A stretch of DNA of 64,000 nt from Streptomyces sparsogenes. GTDB lineage: Bacteria; Actinomycetota; Actinomycetes; Streptomycetales; Streptomycetaceae. A program made the translations under genes and the position numbers. Below the pieces are notes generated by a model, which worked only from the letters and a program-made list of their open reading frames with translations, was not told the DNA's origin and ran no database searches. Each line of letters begins with the position of its first letter. The first letter of the stretch is position 1. Of this stretch, positions 18,710 through 28,290 are shown piece after piece. The stretch covers positions 1 through 64,000 of the forward strand of contig NZ_MAXF01000084.1 of the NCBI RefSeq assembly GCF_001704635.1, read 5' to 3'.

Positions 18710-18823
18710 ATGAAGGTCAAGCCGAGCGTCAAGAAGATCTGCGACAAGTGCAAGGTGATCCGCCGCCACGGCCGGGTCATGGTCATCTGCGACAACCTGC
18801 GCCACAAGCAGCGCCAGGGCTGA
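18710..18823 (+). CDS. rpmJ: 50S ribosomal protein L36, zinc form (bL36)
   Basis: 37 codons: [17 protein letters not shown] then [21 protein letters not shown]11, C14, C27 and H32 form the zinc site of the C+ type. It sits in the usual infA-rpmJ-rpsM order. GGAG lies upstream of ATG 18710. Confidence 0.97.
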   Translation: MKVKPSVKKICDKCKVIRRHGRVMVICDNLRHKQRQG

Positions 18824-19017
18824 CATCTGCCCGGCACGCACGACCCTGCACCTCGCAGTATCTTCGCGCGACGCGTCAATACGTACATACGCAGTCACCC
18901 GTGCCCGCTCCGGCGGGGACGACACCCCCGGTCGGAGGCCGGGGACCCGGAGGCCGCCCGCGGCGGGCCGGGAGTGGTGCTGCGGAAGACCTCCGACAAC
19001 CATCTGGAGCCAGATAC

Positions 19018-19398
19018 ATGGCACGCCTCGCAGGCGTTGACCTCCCGCGCGACAAGCGCGTCGAGGTCGCCCTCACCTACGTCTTCGGCATCGGCCGCAC
19101 CCTTGCCCAGCAGACCCTCGCCAACACCGGCGTGAACCCGGACACCCGCGTTCGCGACCTGGCCGAGGAGGACCTGGTCAAGATCCGCGAGTACGTGGAC
19201 AACAACATCAAGACCGAGGGTGACCTCCGTCGCGAGATCCAGGCCGACATCCGCCGCAAGGTCGAGATCGGCTGCTACCAGGGTCTGCGTCACCGCCGCG
19301 GCCTGCCGGTCCACGGCCAGCGCACCAGCACCAACGCCCGCACCCGCAAGGGCCCGCGTCGCGCCATCGCCGGCAAGAAGAAGCCGGGCAAGAAGTAG
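19018..19398 (+). CDS. rpsM: 30S ribosomal protein S13 (uS13)
   Basis: 126 residues; in the 30S head, contacts P-site tRNA and L5 in bridge B1b. [35 protein letters not shown] and [20 protein letters not shown] are diagnostic, with a basic tail. ATG 19018. The 194-base gap after rpmJ carries a CCCCGG/CCGGGG hairpin (18926-18944). Confidence 0.97.
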   Translation: MARLAGVDLPRDKRVEVALTYVFGIGRTLAQQTLANTGVNPDTRVRDLAEEDLVKIREYVDNNIKTEGDLRREIQADIRRKVEIGCYQGLRHRRGLPVHGQRTSTNARTRKGPRRAIAGKKKPGKK

Positions 19399-19464
19399 TC
19401 CGCACCGGACGCTTTTCAAGCGGTCCGGCTGTAGGACCGACCACCTCCACGGGAGATACACCGA

Positions 19465-19869
19465 ATGCCTCCGAAGAGCCGTACGGCCGGCGCCAAGAAG
19501 GTGCGCCGCAAGGAGAAGAAGAACGTCGCCCACGGGCACGCTCACATCAAGAGCACGTTCAACAACACCATCGTCTCGATCACCGACCCGACCGGTAACG
19601 TGATCTCTTGGGCCTCGGCCGGCCACGTCGGCTTCAAGGGCTCGCGCAAGTCCACCCCCTTCGCCGCGCAGATGGCCGCCGAGTCGGCCGCCCGCCGGGC
19701 GCAGGAGCACGGCATGCGCAAGGTCGACGTGTTCGTCAAGGGTCCGGGCTCCGGCCGTGAGACCGCGATCCGCTCGCTCCAGGCCACCGGCCTGGAGGTG
19801 GGTTCGATCCAGGACGTCACTCCGACTCCGCACAACGGATGCCGCCCGCCCAAGCGTCGGCGCGTCTGA
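19465..19869 (+). CDS. rpsK: 30S ribosomal protein S11 (uS11)
   Basis: 134 residues; platform of the 30S near the mRNA exit. Basic N-terminus, then [40 protein letters not shown] and the C-terminal [18 protein letters not shown]. Confidence 0.98.
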   Translation: MPPKSRTAGAKKVRRKEKKNVAHGHAHIKSTFNNTIVSITDPTGNVISWASAGHVGFKGSRKSTPFAAQMAAESAARRAQEHGMRKVDVFVKGPGSGRETAIRSLQATGLEVGSIQDVTPTPHNGCRPPKRRRV

Positions 19870-19897
19870 CCAGCTGAAGTAGGAGACAAACCAGAAA

Positions 19898-20524
19898 ATG
19901 GCGCGTTACACCGGGGCCGACTGCAAGCGTTGCCGTCGGGAGAAGCAGAAGCTCTTCCTCAAGGGGAGCAAGTGCGAGAGCGCAAAGTGCCCGATCGAGA
20001 TCCGTCCTTACCCCCCGGGTGAGCACGGTCGCGGGCGCACCAAGGACAGCGAGTACCTGCTGCAGCTCCGTGAGAAGCAGAAGGCCACCCGCATCTACGG
20101 TGTCCTTGAGAAGCAGTTCCGTGGTTACTACGCGGAGGCGAACCGGAAGACCGGCAAGACCGGTGAGAACCTCCTTCGCATCCTCGAGTCGCGGCTGGAC
20201 AACGTGGTTTACCGGGCCGGCTTCGCCAAGTCCCGTGACCACGCCCGGCAGCTGGTTCGCCACGGCCACTTCACCGTGAACGGCGTGAAGACCGACATCC
20301 CGTCGGCCCGCGTCGCCGTGAACGACATCATCGAGGTCCGCTCGAAGTCCCGGACCCTGACCCCCTTCCAGGTGGCTCAGGCCGAGGCCGGCGAGCGCAC
20401 CGTGCCGGCGTGGCTGGAGGCCATTCCGTCGCAGATGCGGATCCTCGTCCACTCGCTGCCCGAGCGCCAGGTGATCGACACCCAGGTGCAGGAGCAGCTG
20501 ATCGTCGAGCTCTACTCGAAGTAA
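19898..20524 (+). CDS. rpsD: 30S ribosomal protein S4, zinc (C+) form (uS4)
   Basis: 208 residues; nucleates 30S assembly and guards decoding. The N-terminus carries C9-x2-C12 and C26-x4-C31 (DCKRCRREK, KCESAKCPIE), a zinc site absent from many S4 proteins. The body is standard (RPYPPGEHGRGR, LESRLDNVVYRAGFAKSRDH, QLVRHGHFTVNGVKTDIPS). It lies between rpsK and rpoA. From memory, S. coelicolor has no rpsD at this place and carries a different S4 elsewhere, so this position is notable. Confidence 0.96.
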   Translation: MARYTGADCKRCRREKQKLFLKGSKCESAKCPIEIRPYPPGEHGRGRTKDSEYLLQLREKQKATRIYGVLEKQFRGYYAEANRKTGKTGENLLRILESRLDNVVYRAGFAKSRDHARQLVRHGHFTVNGVKTDIPSARVAVNDIIEVRSKSRTLTPFQVAQAEAGERTVPAWLEAIPSQMRILVHSLPERQVIDTQVQEQLIVELYSK

Positions 20525-20562
20525 CCGCTCCTCGCGGTACTACGGACAGTAGTAGCTCCGGC

Positions 20563-20600
20563 TACGGGCGGTACGAGCCGTTTGGCCCGTGCCGCCCGTA
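20563..20600 (+). promoter_or_regulatory. Long hairpin between rpsD and rpoA
   Basis: TACGGGCGGTACGAGCC (20563-20579) pairs with 20584-20600 around the loop GTTT. It is a 17-bp stem in which two positions are G-U-type pairs in RNA. It lies 60 bases before the rpoA ATG. It could attenuate transcription, mark an RNA-processing site, or bind S4; the last is speculation. Confidence 0.5.
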
Positions 20601-20660
20601 CCATCGTCAGTACAGAGGGCGTCATATAGCGGGCGCCCACGACTGAAGGATCGAAACACC

Positions 20661-21683
20661 ATGCTGATCGCTCAGCGTCCTTCGTTGACCGAAGAGGTCG
20701 TCGACGAATTCCGCTCCCGGTTCGTGATCGAGCCGCTGGAGCCGGGCTTCGGCTACACCCTCGGCAACTCCCTGCGTCGTACGCTCCTCTCCTCGATCCC
20801 CGGTGCGGCTGTCACCAGCATCCGGATCGACGGGGTCCTGCACGAGTTCACCACCGTGCCGGGCGTCAAGGAGGACGTCACCGACCTCATCCTCAACATC
20901 AAGCAGCTGGTCGTCTCCTCGGAGCACGACGAGCCGGTCGTGATGTACCTGCGCAAGCAGGGCCCCGGCCTGGTCACCGCCGCCGACATCGCCCCTCCGG
21001 CCGGTGTCGAGGTGCACAACCCCGACCTGGTCCTGGCCACGCTGAACAGCAAGGGCAAGCTGGAGATGGAGCTGACCGTCGAGCGCGGTCGCGGCTATGT
21101 CTCCGCCGTGCAGAACAAGCAGGTCGGCCAGGAGATCGGCCGGATCCCGGTCGACTCCATCTACTCGCCGGTCCTCAAGGTCACCTACAAGGTCGAGGCG
21201 ACCCGTGTCGAGCAGCGCACCGACTTCGACAAGCTGATCGTCGACGTCGAGACCAAGCAGGCCATGCGCCCGCGCGACGCCATGGCCTCGGCCGGTAAGA
21301 CCCTGGTCGAGCTGTTCGGCCTGGCCCGTGAGCTGAACGTGGACGCCGAGGGCATCGACATGGGCCCGTCCCCGACGGATGCCGCCCTGGCCGCCGACCT
21401 GGCGCTGCCGATCGAGGAGCTCGAGCTCACCGTCCGCTCGTACAACTGCCTCAAGCGCGAGGGCATCCACTCCGTGGGTGAGCTCGTCGCCCGGTCCGAG
21501 GCGGACCTGCTCGACATCCGCAACTTCGGCGCCAAGTCGATCGACGAGGTCAAGGCGAAGCTGGCCGGCATGGGCCTGGCCCTCAAGGACAGCCCGCCCG
21601 GGTTCGACCCGACCGCCGCGGCCGACGCCTTCGGCGCGGACGACGACGCGGACGCCGGTTTCGTCGAGACCGAGCAGTACTGA
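20661..21683 (+). CDS. rpoA: RNA polymerase alpha subunit
   Basis: 340 residues. The N-terminal dimer domain (about 1-225) assembles beta and beta-prime and contains [21 protein letters not shown] linker precedes the C-terminal domain (about 245-310: [20 protein letters not shown], then [19 protein letters not shown]) that binds UP elements and activators. An acidic tail ends the protein. ATG 20661 with a GAAGGA site. Confidence 0.98.
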   Translation: MLIAQRPSLTEEVVDEFRSRFVIEPLEPGFGYTLGNSLRRTLLSSIPGAAVTSIRIDGVLHEFTTVPGVKEDVTDLILNIKQLVVSSEHDEPVVMYLRKQGPGLVTAADIAPPAGVEVHNPDLVLATLNSKGKLEMELTVERGRGYVSAVQNKQVGQEIGRIPVDSIYSPVLKVTYKVEATRVEQRTDFDKLIVDVETKQAMRPRDAMASAGKTLVELFGLARELNVDAEGIDMGPSPTDAALAADLALPIEELELTVRSYNCLKREGIHSVGELVARSEADLLDIRNFGAKSIDEVKAKLAGMGLALKDSPPGFDPTAAADAFGADDDADAGFVETEQY

Positions 21684-21689
21684 GCTGCG

Positions 21690-21716
21690 GGGCCCCGAGC
21701 TGAGCGCTCGGGGCCC
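21690..21716 (+). terminator. Hairpin between rpoA and rplQ
   Basis: GGGCCCCGAGC (21690-21700) and its perfect complement (21706-21716) form an 11-bp stem with loop TGAGC. It starts 6 bases after the rpoA stop. No T-run follows; it may tune rplQ expression or protect the rpoA 3' end. Confidence 0.55.
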
Positions 21717-21808
21717 TGAGCTTCGACTGAAACTTCCGGCGGGCGCTCCTGCCCGTCGGTGACTGACACCGGTACCTCATACGGCCGGTGCAGACCGAAG
21801 GAGAAACA

Positions 21809-22342
21809 ATGCCGAAGCCCACCAAGGGTGCCCGTCTGGGCGGCAGCGCAGCGCACGAGCGGCTGATGCTGGCGAACCTCGCCACCTCGCTGTTCGAGCA
21901 CGGCCGGATCAAGACCACCGAGGCGAAGGCCCGCCGCCTGCGCCCGGTCGCGGAGAAGCTGATCACCAAGGCGAAGAAGGGCGACCTTCACAACCGCCGC
22001 CTGGTGCTCCAGACCATCCGTGACAAGAGCGTCGTCCACACCCTCTTCACGGAGATCGGGCCGCGCTACGAGAACCGGCCGGGTGGCTACACCCGCATCA
22101 CCAAGATCGGCAACCGTCGCGGCGACAACGCGCCGATGGCGATCATCGAGCTGGTTGAGGCGCTGACCGTGCAGCAGGAGGCCGTCGGCGAGGCCGAGGC
22201 CGCCACCAAGCGCTCCGCGAAGGACGCCGCCGGCGACCAGGCGCTCGAGGGCCTGAAGAAGGACGAGGCCACCGAGGCCGAGGCCACCGAGTCCAAGGAC
22301 GAGGCCGCCGAGGCCCCGGCCGAGGAGTCGAAGGACGCCTGA
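21809..22342 (+). CDS. rplQ: 50S ribosomal protein L17 (bL17)
   Basis: 177 residues. The first 120 match L17 ([54 protein letters not shown]). The last 55 are Ala/Glu/Lys-rich and acidic, an extension typical of Streptomyces and probably disordered. ATG 21809 follows GAAGGAGA; an in-frame codon at 21788 is less likely. Confidence 0.97.
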   Translation: MPKPTKGARLGGSAAHERLMLANLATSLFEHGRIKTTEAKARRLRPVAEKLITKAKKGDLHNRRLVLQTIRDKSVVHTLFTEIGPRYENRPGGYTRITKIGNRRGDNAPMAIIELVEALTVQQEAVGEAEAATKRSAKDAAGDQALEGLKKDEATEAEATESKDEAAEAPAEESKDA

Positions 22343-22388
22343 GCCGGTCTCCCCGCTTGCGCGGGGTGACACCTTCATCGGCTGACGA

Positions 22389-22427
22389 GACGGGCCCGCC
22401 CCCGGGAACCTGGGGGGCGGGCCCGTC
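22389..22427 (+). terminator. Strong hairpin after rplQ
   Basis: A perfect 15-bp stem pairs GACGGGCCCGCCCCC (22389-22403) with 22413-22427 around a 9-base loop. It lies 46 bases after the rplQ stop and 33 bases before truA. This is the clear end of the alpha operon, though truA may still receive read-through. Confidence 0.75.
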
Positions 22428-22460
22428 CCACACGCAGAGAGATTCACGGAGGAACCGCGG

Positions 22461-23336
22461 GTGACGGACGAGGCGCCCGAAGGCTACGTACGGGTCCGGC
22501 TGGACCTGTCGTACGACGGCACGGACTTCTCCGGCTGGGCGAAGCAGCGCGGCCGGGACACGGTGCGCACCGTGCAGGGCGAGCTGGAGAACGCCATGCG
22601 CATCGTCATGCGCATGCAGGACCCCGTGGAGCTGACGGTCGCGGGCCGCACCGACGCCGGCGTCCACGCCCGCGGCCAGGTCGCCCACGTCGACCTCCCC
22701 GAGCCGATCTGGGCCGAACACCACGACAAGCTGCTGCGCCGCCTGGCCGGCCGGCTCCCGCACGACATCCGCGTCTGGTCCGTCGCCCAGGCCCCACCCG
22801 GCTTCAACGCCCGCTTCTCCGCCATCTGGCGCCGCTACGCCTACCGCGTCGTCGACCACCCCGGCGGCGTCGACCCGCTGCTGCGCGGCCATGTGCTGTG
22901 GCACGACTGGCCCCTGGACGTGGCCGCCATGAACGCGGCCGCCGAGAAGCTGCTCGGCGAGCACGACTTCGCGGCGTACTGCAAGAAGCGCGACGGCGCC
23001 ACCACCATCCGCACCCTCCAGCGCCTCACCTGGGAGCGCGGCCCCGACGGCGTCATCACGGCCACCGTCCGCGCCGACGCCTTCTGCCACAACATGGTCC
23101 GCTCCCTGGTCGGCGCCCTCCTCTTCGTCGGCGACGGCCACCGCCCCCCGGACTGGCCCGCCAAGGTCCTGGCCGTCGGCATCCGCGACTCCGCGGTCCA
23201 CGTCGTCCGCCCCCACGGCCTGACCCTCGAAGAAGTCGGCTACCCGCCGGACGACCAACTCGCCGCGCGCAACCGCGAGTCCCGCAACAAGCGGACCCTT
23301 CCGCTGGCGGGCCCGGCGGGGGCGGGGTGCTGCTGA
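22461..23336 (+). CDS. truA: tRNA pseudouridine(38-40) synthase TruA
   Basis: 291 residues; converts U38-U40 of tRNA anticodon stems to pseudouridine. The catalytic aspartate is in [53 protein letters not shown] and [14 protein letters not shown] are also conserved. GTG 22461 follows GGAGGAA. It is the last syntenic gene before the accessory stretch; its stop is three bases from the convergent hydrolase. Confidence 0.95.
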   Translation: MTDEAPEGYVRVRLDLSYDGTDFSGWAKQRGRDTVRTVQGELENAMRIVMRMQDPVELTVAGRTDAGVHARGQVAHVDLPEPIWAEHHDKLLRRLAGRLPHDIRVWSVAQAPPGFNARFSAIWRRYAYRVVDHPGGVDPLLRGHVLWHDWPLDVAAMNAAAEKLLGEHDFAAYCKKRDGATTIRTLQRLTWERGPDGVITATVRADAFCHNMVRSLVGALLFVGDGHRPPDWPAKVLAVGIRDSAVHVVRPHGLTLEEVGYPPDDQLAARNRESRNKRTLPLAGPAGAGCC

Positions 23337-23339
23337 GCG

Positions 23340-24254
23340 TCAGCGGGTCCGGGCGCCGATCCAGCCCAGCACTTCGGCGGGTACGCCGGCCTCGTCGAGA
23401 AGCCCTCCGCCATGGGCCGAACCGGGCAGGATCTCGGTGGTGACGTCCGCGTCCGGCATGCCCTTCGCCTCTTCGGCCGCCTCCAGGTCGGTGGAGTGGG
23501 CGGCGGGGACGAAATCGTCCTCGGAGTGAAGGAGATACATAGGCGCGTCGTCGGCGCCGGAGGCCCGGTTCTTGGTGACCATGTCCCGCCAGGTGTCCCA
23601 GCAGCTGGGATGCATCGAAGTGTCGGTATCGGCTGAATCCGGGAAGCAGCGTGCCAGGATGGTGGCGTTGTCGCGTACCTTCTTCTCCTTCGCGGTGCTG
23701 CCCGCCGCGTTTCCGTCAACCCACGCACGGTATGGGGATGCCACCGGAGACAGCCCGACCACCCCACGCACCCGGGAGGCGCCCGCGCCGTAGGTGGCGA
23801 CAGCTGTCGCGATGTGGCCTCCCGCGGACGATCCGAGCACCACGATCCGGTCCGGGTCGAGATCGAAGCTCGCCGCCCGCTGCTTGATCCAGGAGATGGC
23901 GCTGAGCGCGTCGTCACGCTGGGCGGGCCAGGGTGCGTCGAAATTGAGGCGGTAGTCCACGTCGAACACGGCGTAGCCGGCGTCGGAAAAGGTTCGGGAC
24001 CAGGTCGCCCAGCCGGAGTCCTCGTACCAGTAACCGCCGTGGAGGATGACGATTCCGGGTTGCGTCGCGTTCTTGGCGTGCCAGTAGGCCTTGAGCTGCT
24101 GGCGCTCGTGGCTGCCGTACTCGTACGAGACCTCGGAACGGCCTGCCGCCCGGCTGGGTGCGGCGCCGAATGTGAAGTAGCTTGCGATGAGTGCCGAGAT
24201 GAGGCCGAGACACAGCAGCAGACGAGGGAATGCGGGGTGTCTTCGGCTGTTCAT
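23340..24254 (-). CDS. Secreted alpha/beta hydrolase (BD-FAE / HSL-like)
   Basis: 304 residues. An N-terminal signal peptide (about 1-36, hydrophobic LLLCLGLISALIASYFTF, cleavage near SRAAG) is followed by an alpha/beta-hydrolase fold. It shows the oxyanion HGGYW motif, the nucleophile elbow GSSAGG, a late acidic residue (HSEDDFVP) and the His in GSAHGGG. The HGGYW form fits the carboxylesterase / kynurenine-formamidase-like branch. It overlaps the upstream glycosyltransferase by four bases, so the two are co-expressed. Substrate unknown. Confidence 0.8.
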   Translation of the reverse strand: MNSRRHPAFPRLLLCLGLISALIASYFTFGAAPSRAAGRSEVSYEYGSHERQQLKAYWHAKNATQPGIVILHGGYWYEDSGWATWSRTFSDAGYAVFDVDYRLNFDAPWPAQRDDALSAISWIKQRAASFDLDPDRIVVLGSSAGGHIATAVATYGAGASRVRGVVGLSPVASPYRAWVDGNAAGSTAKEKKVRDNATILARCFPDSADTDTSMHPSCWDTWRDMVTKNRASGADDAPMYLLHSEDDFVPAAHSTDLEAAEEAKGMPDADVTTEILPGSAHGGGLLDEAGVPAEVLGWIGARTR

Positions 24255-26371
24255 TCGGTCTCCGCGAGGTCTGCGGCGCTGATGGCCAGATCGTTGGTGA
24301 CGGTGAAGAAGGGCTTGAACCGAGTCGGCCCACGGCCTGGAGAATCCAGTACCGACGGGGGATGGCTGTCGACCTTCTTCCGCTCGACGAGGTCTCCGAG
24401 GATCCGGCCGATGCGGACCGGCTCACTGCCCGGAGCGAGTCGCAGGGCCAGATCCCATACATCGCGGTCGCCGCTGAGGGCGGCCAGCGCGCGTGCGTAC
24501 GACACGGTCAGGCGGAAGCGGGTCCGATCGAGGGGATCGACGTCGGCGGTGAAGTTGTGGGCGTTCCCGGCCCGAGAGACGGCCAAGCCCGCGAGCGCCG
24601 CGGTGCTGGTGAACTCGGCGCCGTAGAGGGTCCCGTGGATGGTGAGGGTTTCATGGCCGACCCGCAGCGTGTCGGCCTCCGCATGCGCCGTGCGATGCCA
24701 GGTGCGCAGTGCGAGGTAGCCGTCGCTGGTCCGGTAGGGGATGCACCACGAGAAGGGGCTGTTCGGTCGCGGTCGGTACGTCAGGAGGCCGCGCTGCTCG
24801 ACCAAGTGGGCTGTGACGCGGCGGCCCGTCCCGTCGTCGGCGCGCTCGGCCCGGAAGTCCCAGCGGCCTTCGGCGAGGTGGAGTAGCTCGGACCGCGGGA
24901 ACAGCGCTGTCCATTGCGTCTTGTCGGCGCCTGTCGCCGGTGGCTGAAGAGGCGTGCGGAGCAGTTCTTCACCGCCGCGTCTGCGTAGGATCAAGGACAG
25001 GTCCTCGCCGGACAGACCCGAGTCGTTCAGCCGGACATGGAGGTCGCCGCCGACGGTGATCCGGCACGAGGCCGTAGGGCGGAGCGGTCCCAGCGACGCC
25101 CGTCCGGATGTCGTGGTCGGCGCATCGGCCTGGGGGGATTCCGCCGGGAGACGGTGTGCTGGGCGTATGAGCCTGCCGACGCCGCGGCGCAGCCGTCTGG
25201 TCAGCTCGGCCATGGCGGATTCGCGCTCCTTGAGGACTTCTGTGAACAGGGCCTCATAGGCGCTTGCTACGGTGCGCGGCGCGTACCGGAGGGCGGATGA
25301 CTGCGCAGACTCCCCCATGGCGGTGCGCCGTTCGTCGTCGTTGATCAGCCCGAGGAGGGCTGACGCGATGGCATCGGTATCACCGACGGGGACGAGGAGG
25401 CCGTCCTCGCCGTCCGTGATGATCTCGCCGGGGCCGTGGGGGCAGTCGGTGGCCACGACGGGCACGCCGCAGTGCATCGCTTCGACGATCGTCATGCCGA
25501 AGGACTCTTCGTCGGACGTGACGGCGGCGATGGAGCCCTTGGCCCACTCCGTCTCGATGGGGGAGTGGGCGCCCATCAGTGACACATGGTCGCTCAGACC
25601 GAGTTCGTCGATGGTGGTGCGCAGCCGCTGGCGCTCGGGGCCTCGGCCGTAGATGCGCAGGCGCCAGTCCGGTCGTTCGGACGCCACTTTGGCGAAGGCT
25701 TCTACGAGAAGTTCGTAACGCTTGACGGGCACCAGGCGGCCGGCAGCGACGACGAGCTTGGTGGTTCCGGTCGATCTCTCCACCCCTGGGGCGGGGACCG
25801 CGTTGGGAATGCCGTTGATACGCGTAGAGGCGTGCGCGAGATGGGCGCGATGGATGGCTGCGTCCGCCTCCGAAACGGCGACGAAGGCGTCGAGGCGGGC
25901 GATCGCCTCATCCAATGCCGTGCGCATGGCTCCGGTGCCGTGCGTGTCATAGATACGGTGTTCCTGGCCGATTCGCGCGTAACGTCCGCGGCCCGACTCC
26001 GCCAGGTAGAGGACCAGCCCGGGGCGGGTGGCCACGACGACATCGGCGTCGGTCTGGGCGAGGTGTTCGGCGACGCGCTGGTCGGTGAGCCGGTTGAACT
26101 GTGCATCCGCCGCTTCGGGGTCCGGCACCAACACGCTGGGGGCGCTGAAGAGCGCGTTCTCCGGGCCGCTCGCGGTGGCGGACTCCCGCCTGTCGATGAG
26201 CGAGTGGAGCCGAACTTTCCGGGCCAGGGTTAATCGTGGCTGGTCCTGGGTGCGCAGCACCGACACGATCTGCACGTCGTGGCGGGCGGCGAGTGCCCCG
26301 GCGAGGTTGAAGGTGGAGCGGATGGTGCCACCGATGCCGAAAGCATTCTGCAGTAAGAACGAGATTTTCAT
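24251..26371 (-). CDS. GT4 glycosyltransferase with extra C-terminal domain (copy 1)
   Basis: 706 residues. Residues 1-390 are a GT4-type GT-B enzyme: N-terminal KISFLLQNAFGIGGTIRSTF, sugar-nucleotide half with VVAAGRLVPVKRYELLVEAF, LRIYGRGPE, and the acidic motif EESFGMTIVEAMHCGVPVVA. The last 300 residues form a beta-rich region (GRWDFRAERADD, SPFSWCIPYRTSDGYLALRT) not recognised as a named family. It is shared with the paralogue at 42327-44411. No signal peptide; a cytosolic wall- or teichoic-acid-type sugar transferase is the likeliest role. Start ATG 26371 matches the paralogue. Confidence 0.8.
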   Translation of the reverse strand: MKISFLLQNAFGIGGTIRSTFNLAGALAARHDVQIVSVLRTQDQPRLTLARKVRLHSLIDRRESATASGPENALFSAPSVLVPDPEAADAQFNRLTDQRVAEHLAQTDADVVVATRPGLVLYLAESGRGRYARIGQEHRIYDTHGTGAMRTALDEAIARLDAFVAVSEADAAIHRAHLAHASTRINGIPNAVPAPGVERSTGTTKLVVAAGRLVPVKRYELLVEAFAKVASERPDWRLRIYGRGPERQRLRTTIDELGLSDHVSLMGAHSPIETEWAKGSIAAVTSDEESFGMTIVEAMHCGVPVVATDCPHGPGEIITDGEDGLLVPVGDTDAIASALLGLINDDERRTAMGESAQSSALRYAPRTVASAYEALFTEVLKERESAMAELTRRLRRGVGRLIRPAHRLPAESPQADAPTTTSGRASLGPLRPTASCRITVGGDLHVRLNDSGLSGEDLSLILRRRGGEELLRTPLQPPATGADKTQWTALFPRSELLHLAEGRWDFRAERADDGTGRRVTAHLVEQRGLLTYRPRPNSPFSWCIPYRTSDGYLALRTWHRTAHAEADTLRVGHETLTIHGTLYGAEFTSTAALAGLAVSRAGNAHNFTADVDPLDRTRFRLTVSYARALAALSGDRDVWDLALRLAPGSEPVRIGRILGDLVERKKVDSHPPSVLDSPGRGPTRFKPFFTVTNDLAISAADLAETE

Positions 26372-26748
26372 GCGCGACTGAGCGCGTGATGCCCCCCCCG
26401 AGGACGCCACGCGGGCCCCTCCCCGAACCCGTTAGTGAGCTGCGGCACCCGTTGTGCGGCCTTATGCGCAGCGCGTGCCGAAAGCAGTGACAGTAGCGGG
26501 CGGTGGGGCGCTCGCTGCATTCAGTGACTGCACTTTAGATGGACACGGAAAGGGCTTGTCAAGCAACCCGGTGGGCGGCTCGGTCGCTTTGTCGGAGATG
26601 TACCCCGGCGTGTTGGCTTGATCTTTTCAATTCCCTTAACGCATGCACACGTTCTTTTTTCGATTGGGGGTTGACAAGTTCATGGTCGCGTCCCATAAGT
26701 TTGCCGCCGTTCACTCTGAGTCGAGGGGTCGATCACGGGGGGTGCGGC
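26372..26748. other. AT-richer intergenic region before the toxin operon
   Basis: This 377-base divergent gap is clearly lower in GC than its surroundings, especially 26600-26700. It carries a strong promoter candidate for the FG-GAP gene (26671-26700). The left part must hold the promoter of the glycosyltransferase on the minus strand. No credible gene is seen in it. Confidence 0.55.
26671..26700 (+). promoter_or_regulatory. Promoter of the FG-GAP/LamG/RHS operon
   Basis: A consensus TTGACA (26671-26676) is followed after 17 bases by CATAAG or after 18 by ATAAGT. This is among the best housekeeping-type -35 boxes in the window. It would start RNA near 26707, about 40 bases before the GTG of the FG-GAP gene. 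Confidence 0.65.
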
Positions 26749-28290
26749 GTGCGATTACGCACGAAGATGCTCGGAGTGGTGCTGCTGTGTGCCGCGACGA
26801 CGGCAAGCGGGATGCCGCCCTTCGGTGCTCCTGTGGCTTCGGCAGCCGGTTGTGCGGTGGGGACTGAAAGCGATTTCAACGGGGACGGTCTGCGTGACAC
26901 CGCGATCGCCGACCCGGAGGCCACAGTCGGCGGCGCGGAACAGGCCGGACTGGTCCGGGTCGTGCTGGCCGGCGGCAAGGGAGTCTTCGAGATCTCGGAG
27001 GCGATGCCGGACATGATCGCCAAGCCTGAGCGCGGCGACCGCTTCGGCTATGCGCTGGCCGCGTACGACGCCGACGCGGACGGCTGCACGGACCTGGTGG
27101 TCGGCGCGCCATATGAGGATGTCTCCAAGGACGGCACCACACTTCCCGACGCGGGGGCCGTCTACGTCATTCACGGCACGTCGGCCGGCATCGGCCCCGG
27201 CTCGAAGGTCGACAGCTACACCCAGGCGGGGTTGGATCCGGAAGCCGTGAACGAGGCGTACGACTGGTTCGGTTACGCCCTCGCGGCTGGGAAGACCTCT
27301 TCGGACAAGCCGTATCTCGCCGTCGGGGTGCCCGGAGAGAACATCGGGGACACCGCCGACGCGGGAGGTGTCCACTACCTTCAGGGGTCCGTCAGGAGCA
27401 GGGTCACCCAGAGCAGCCCCGGTGTGCCGGGCGAGCCCGAGGCGCACGACCGGTTCGGTTATGCCCTGTCCGGAACCTCACGCTACCTGGCGGTAGGAGC
27501 GCCGGGCGAGGCGATCGGCGAGGAGACCTTCGCGGGCGCGGTGGCGGTGTTCAACCACACGATCGCCGACGGTGTGCCCACGGCGCTCGCGGGTCTGGAC
27601 CAGGACCAGCCCGGTGTCGCTGGAGCCGCAGAGACCGGTGACGGTTTCGGATCGGCGGTCTCCCTGGTGTCTTACCGTCCCGCGGGGGCGTCCTCCGAGA
27701 CGGATGCCATGCTGGCGATCGGCACGCCGGCCGAGGACATCGGGGACGTCGCCGACGCCGGAAGCGTCGAGGTGCTGCAGATCGCGGCTTCCGGAGCTTA
27801 TACGGAGATCAACGCCATCGACCGGAGCACCGCGGATGTGGAAGGTGCACCGGTCGCCGGGGACTTTCTCGGGCAGCGGGTGGCGCTGGCGAACATGAGC
27901 CCGGGAGCCGTCGGCACGGCGGGCACGATGCGATTGGCGGCGAGCGCGCCGGGTCACGACGCGGGGACCGCCACCGAGGCAGGCGCCGTGCAGGTTTTCC
28001 CGGCCCTGGGACCCGTCGGAACGGGCGACCGGATCCTGACTCGGGGAGATGGTGTTCTCCCGGGCCCAGCAGGAAAACGCGACTACGCGGGGATGGGGCT
28101 CATGGGGACCTCGGCCGACCTGTATGTGGGAGTGCCGTACAGCAAGTCCGGTGACGAGCCCAGAGGAGTCGTCTACGTGGTGCCGTGGAAGAACATCTTC
28201 TCGGGCGGGACCGAACCCGTACGCGCATACGAGCCGGGGGCCGGCGGAATCCCGGACGCGGGCAGGGCCTTCGGGGCGGTGCTCAGATGA
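26749..28290 (+). CDS. Secreted FG-GAP (integrin-like beta-propeller) protein
   Basis: 513 residues. A signal peptide (MLGVVLLCAATTASG to about VASA) is followed by seven FG-GAP-type blades. Examples are GDRFGYALAAYDADADGCTD with LVVGAPYEDV, YDWFGYALAAG with LAVGVPGENIGD, HDRFGYALSG with LAVGAPGEAIG, and GDGFGSAVSL with LAIGTPAEDIGD. Seven repeats suit a complete propeller; Asp-rich loops such as DADADG are probable calcium sites. GTG 26749 is chosen because a longer frame would destroy the signal peptide. Its stop overlaps the next start (ATGA). Likely an adhesion or assembly partner of the downstream RHS protein. Confidence 0.82.
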   Translation: MRLRTKMLGVVLLCAATTASGMPPFGAPVASAAGCAVGTESDFNGDGLRDTAIADPEATVGGAEQAGLVRVVLAGGKGVFEISEAMPDMIAKPERGDRFGYALAAYDADADGCTDLVVGAPYEDVSKDGTTLPDAGAVYVIHGTSAGIGPGSKVDSYTQAGLDPEAVNEAYDWFGYALAAGKTSSDKPYLAVGVPGENIGDTADAGGVHYLQGSVRSRVTQSSPGVPGEPEAHDRFGYALSGTSRYLAVGAPGEAIGEETFAGAVAVFNHTIADGVPTALAGLDQDQPGVAGAAETGDGFGSAVSLVSYRPAGASSETDAMLAIGTPAEDIGDVADAGSVEVLQIAASGAYTEINAIDRSTADVEGAPVAGDFLGQRVALANMSPGAVGTAGTMRLAASAPGHDAGTATEAGAVQVFPALGPVGTGDRILTRGDGVLPGPAGKRDYAGMGLMGTSADLYVGVPYSKSGDEPRGVVYVVPWKNIFSGGTEPVRAYEPGAGGIPDAGRAFGAVLR

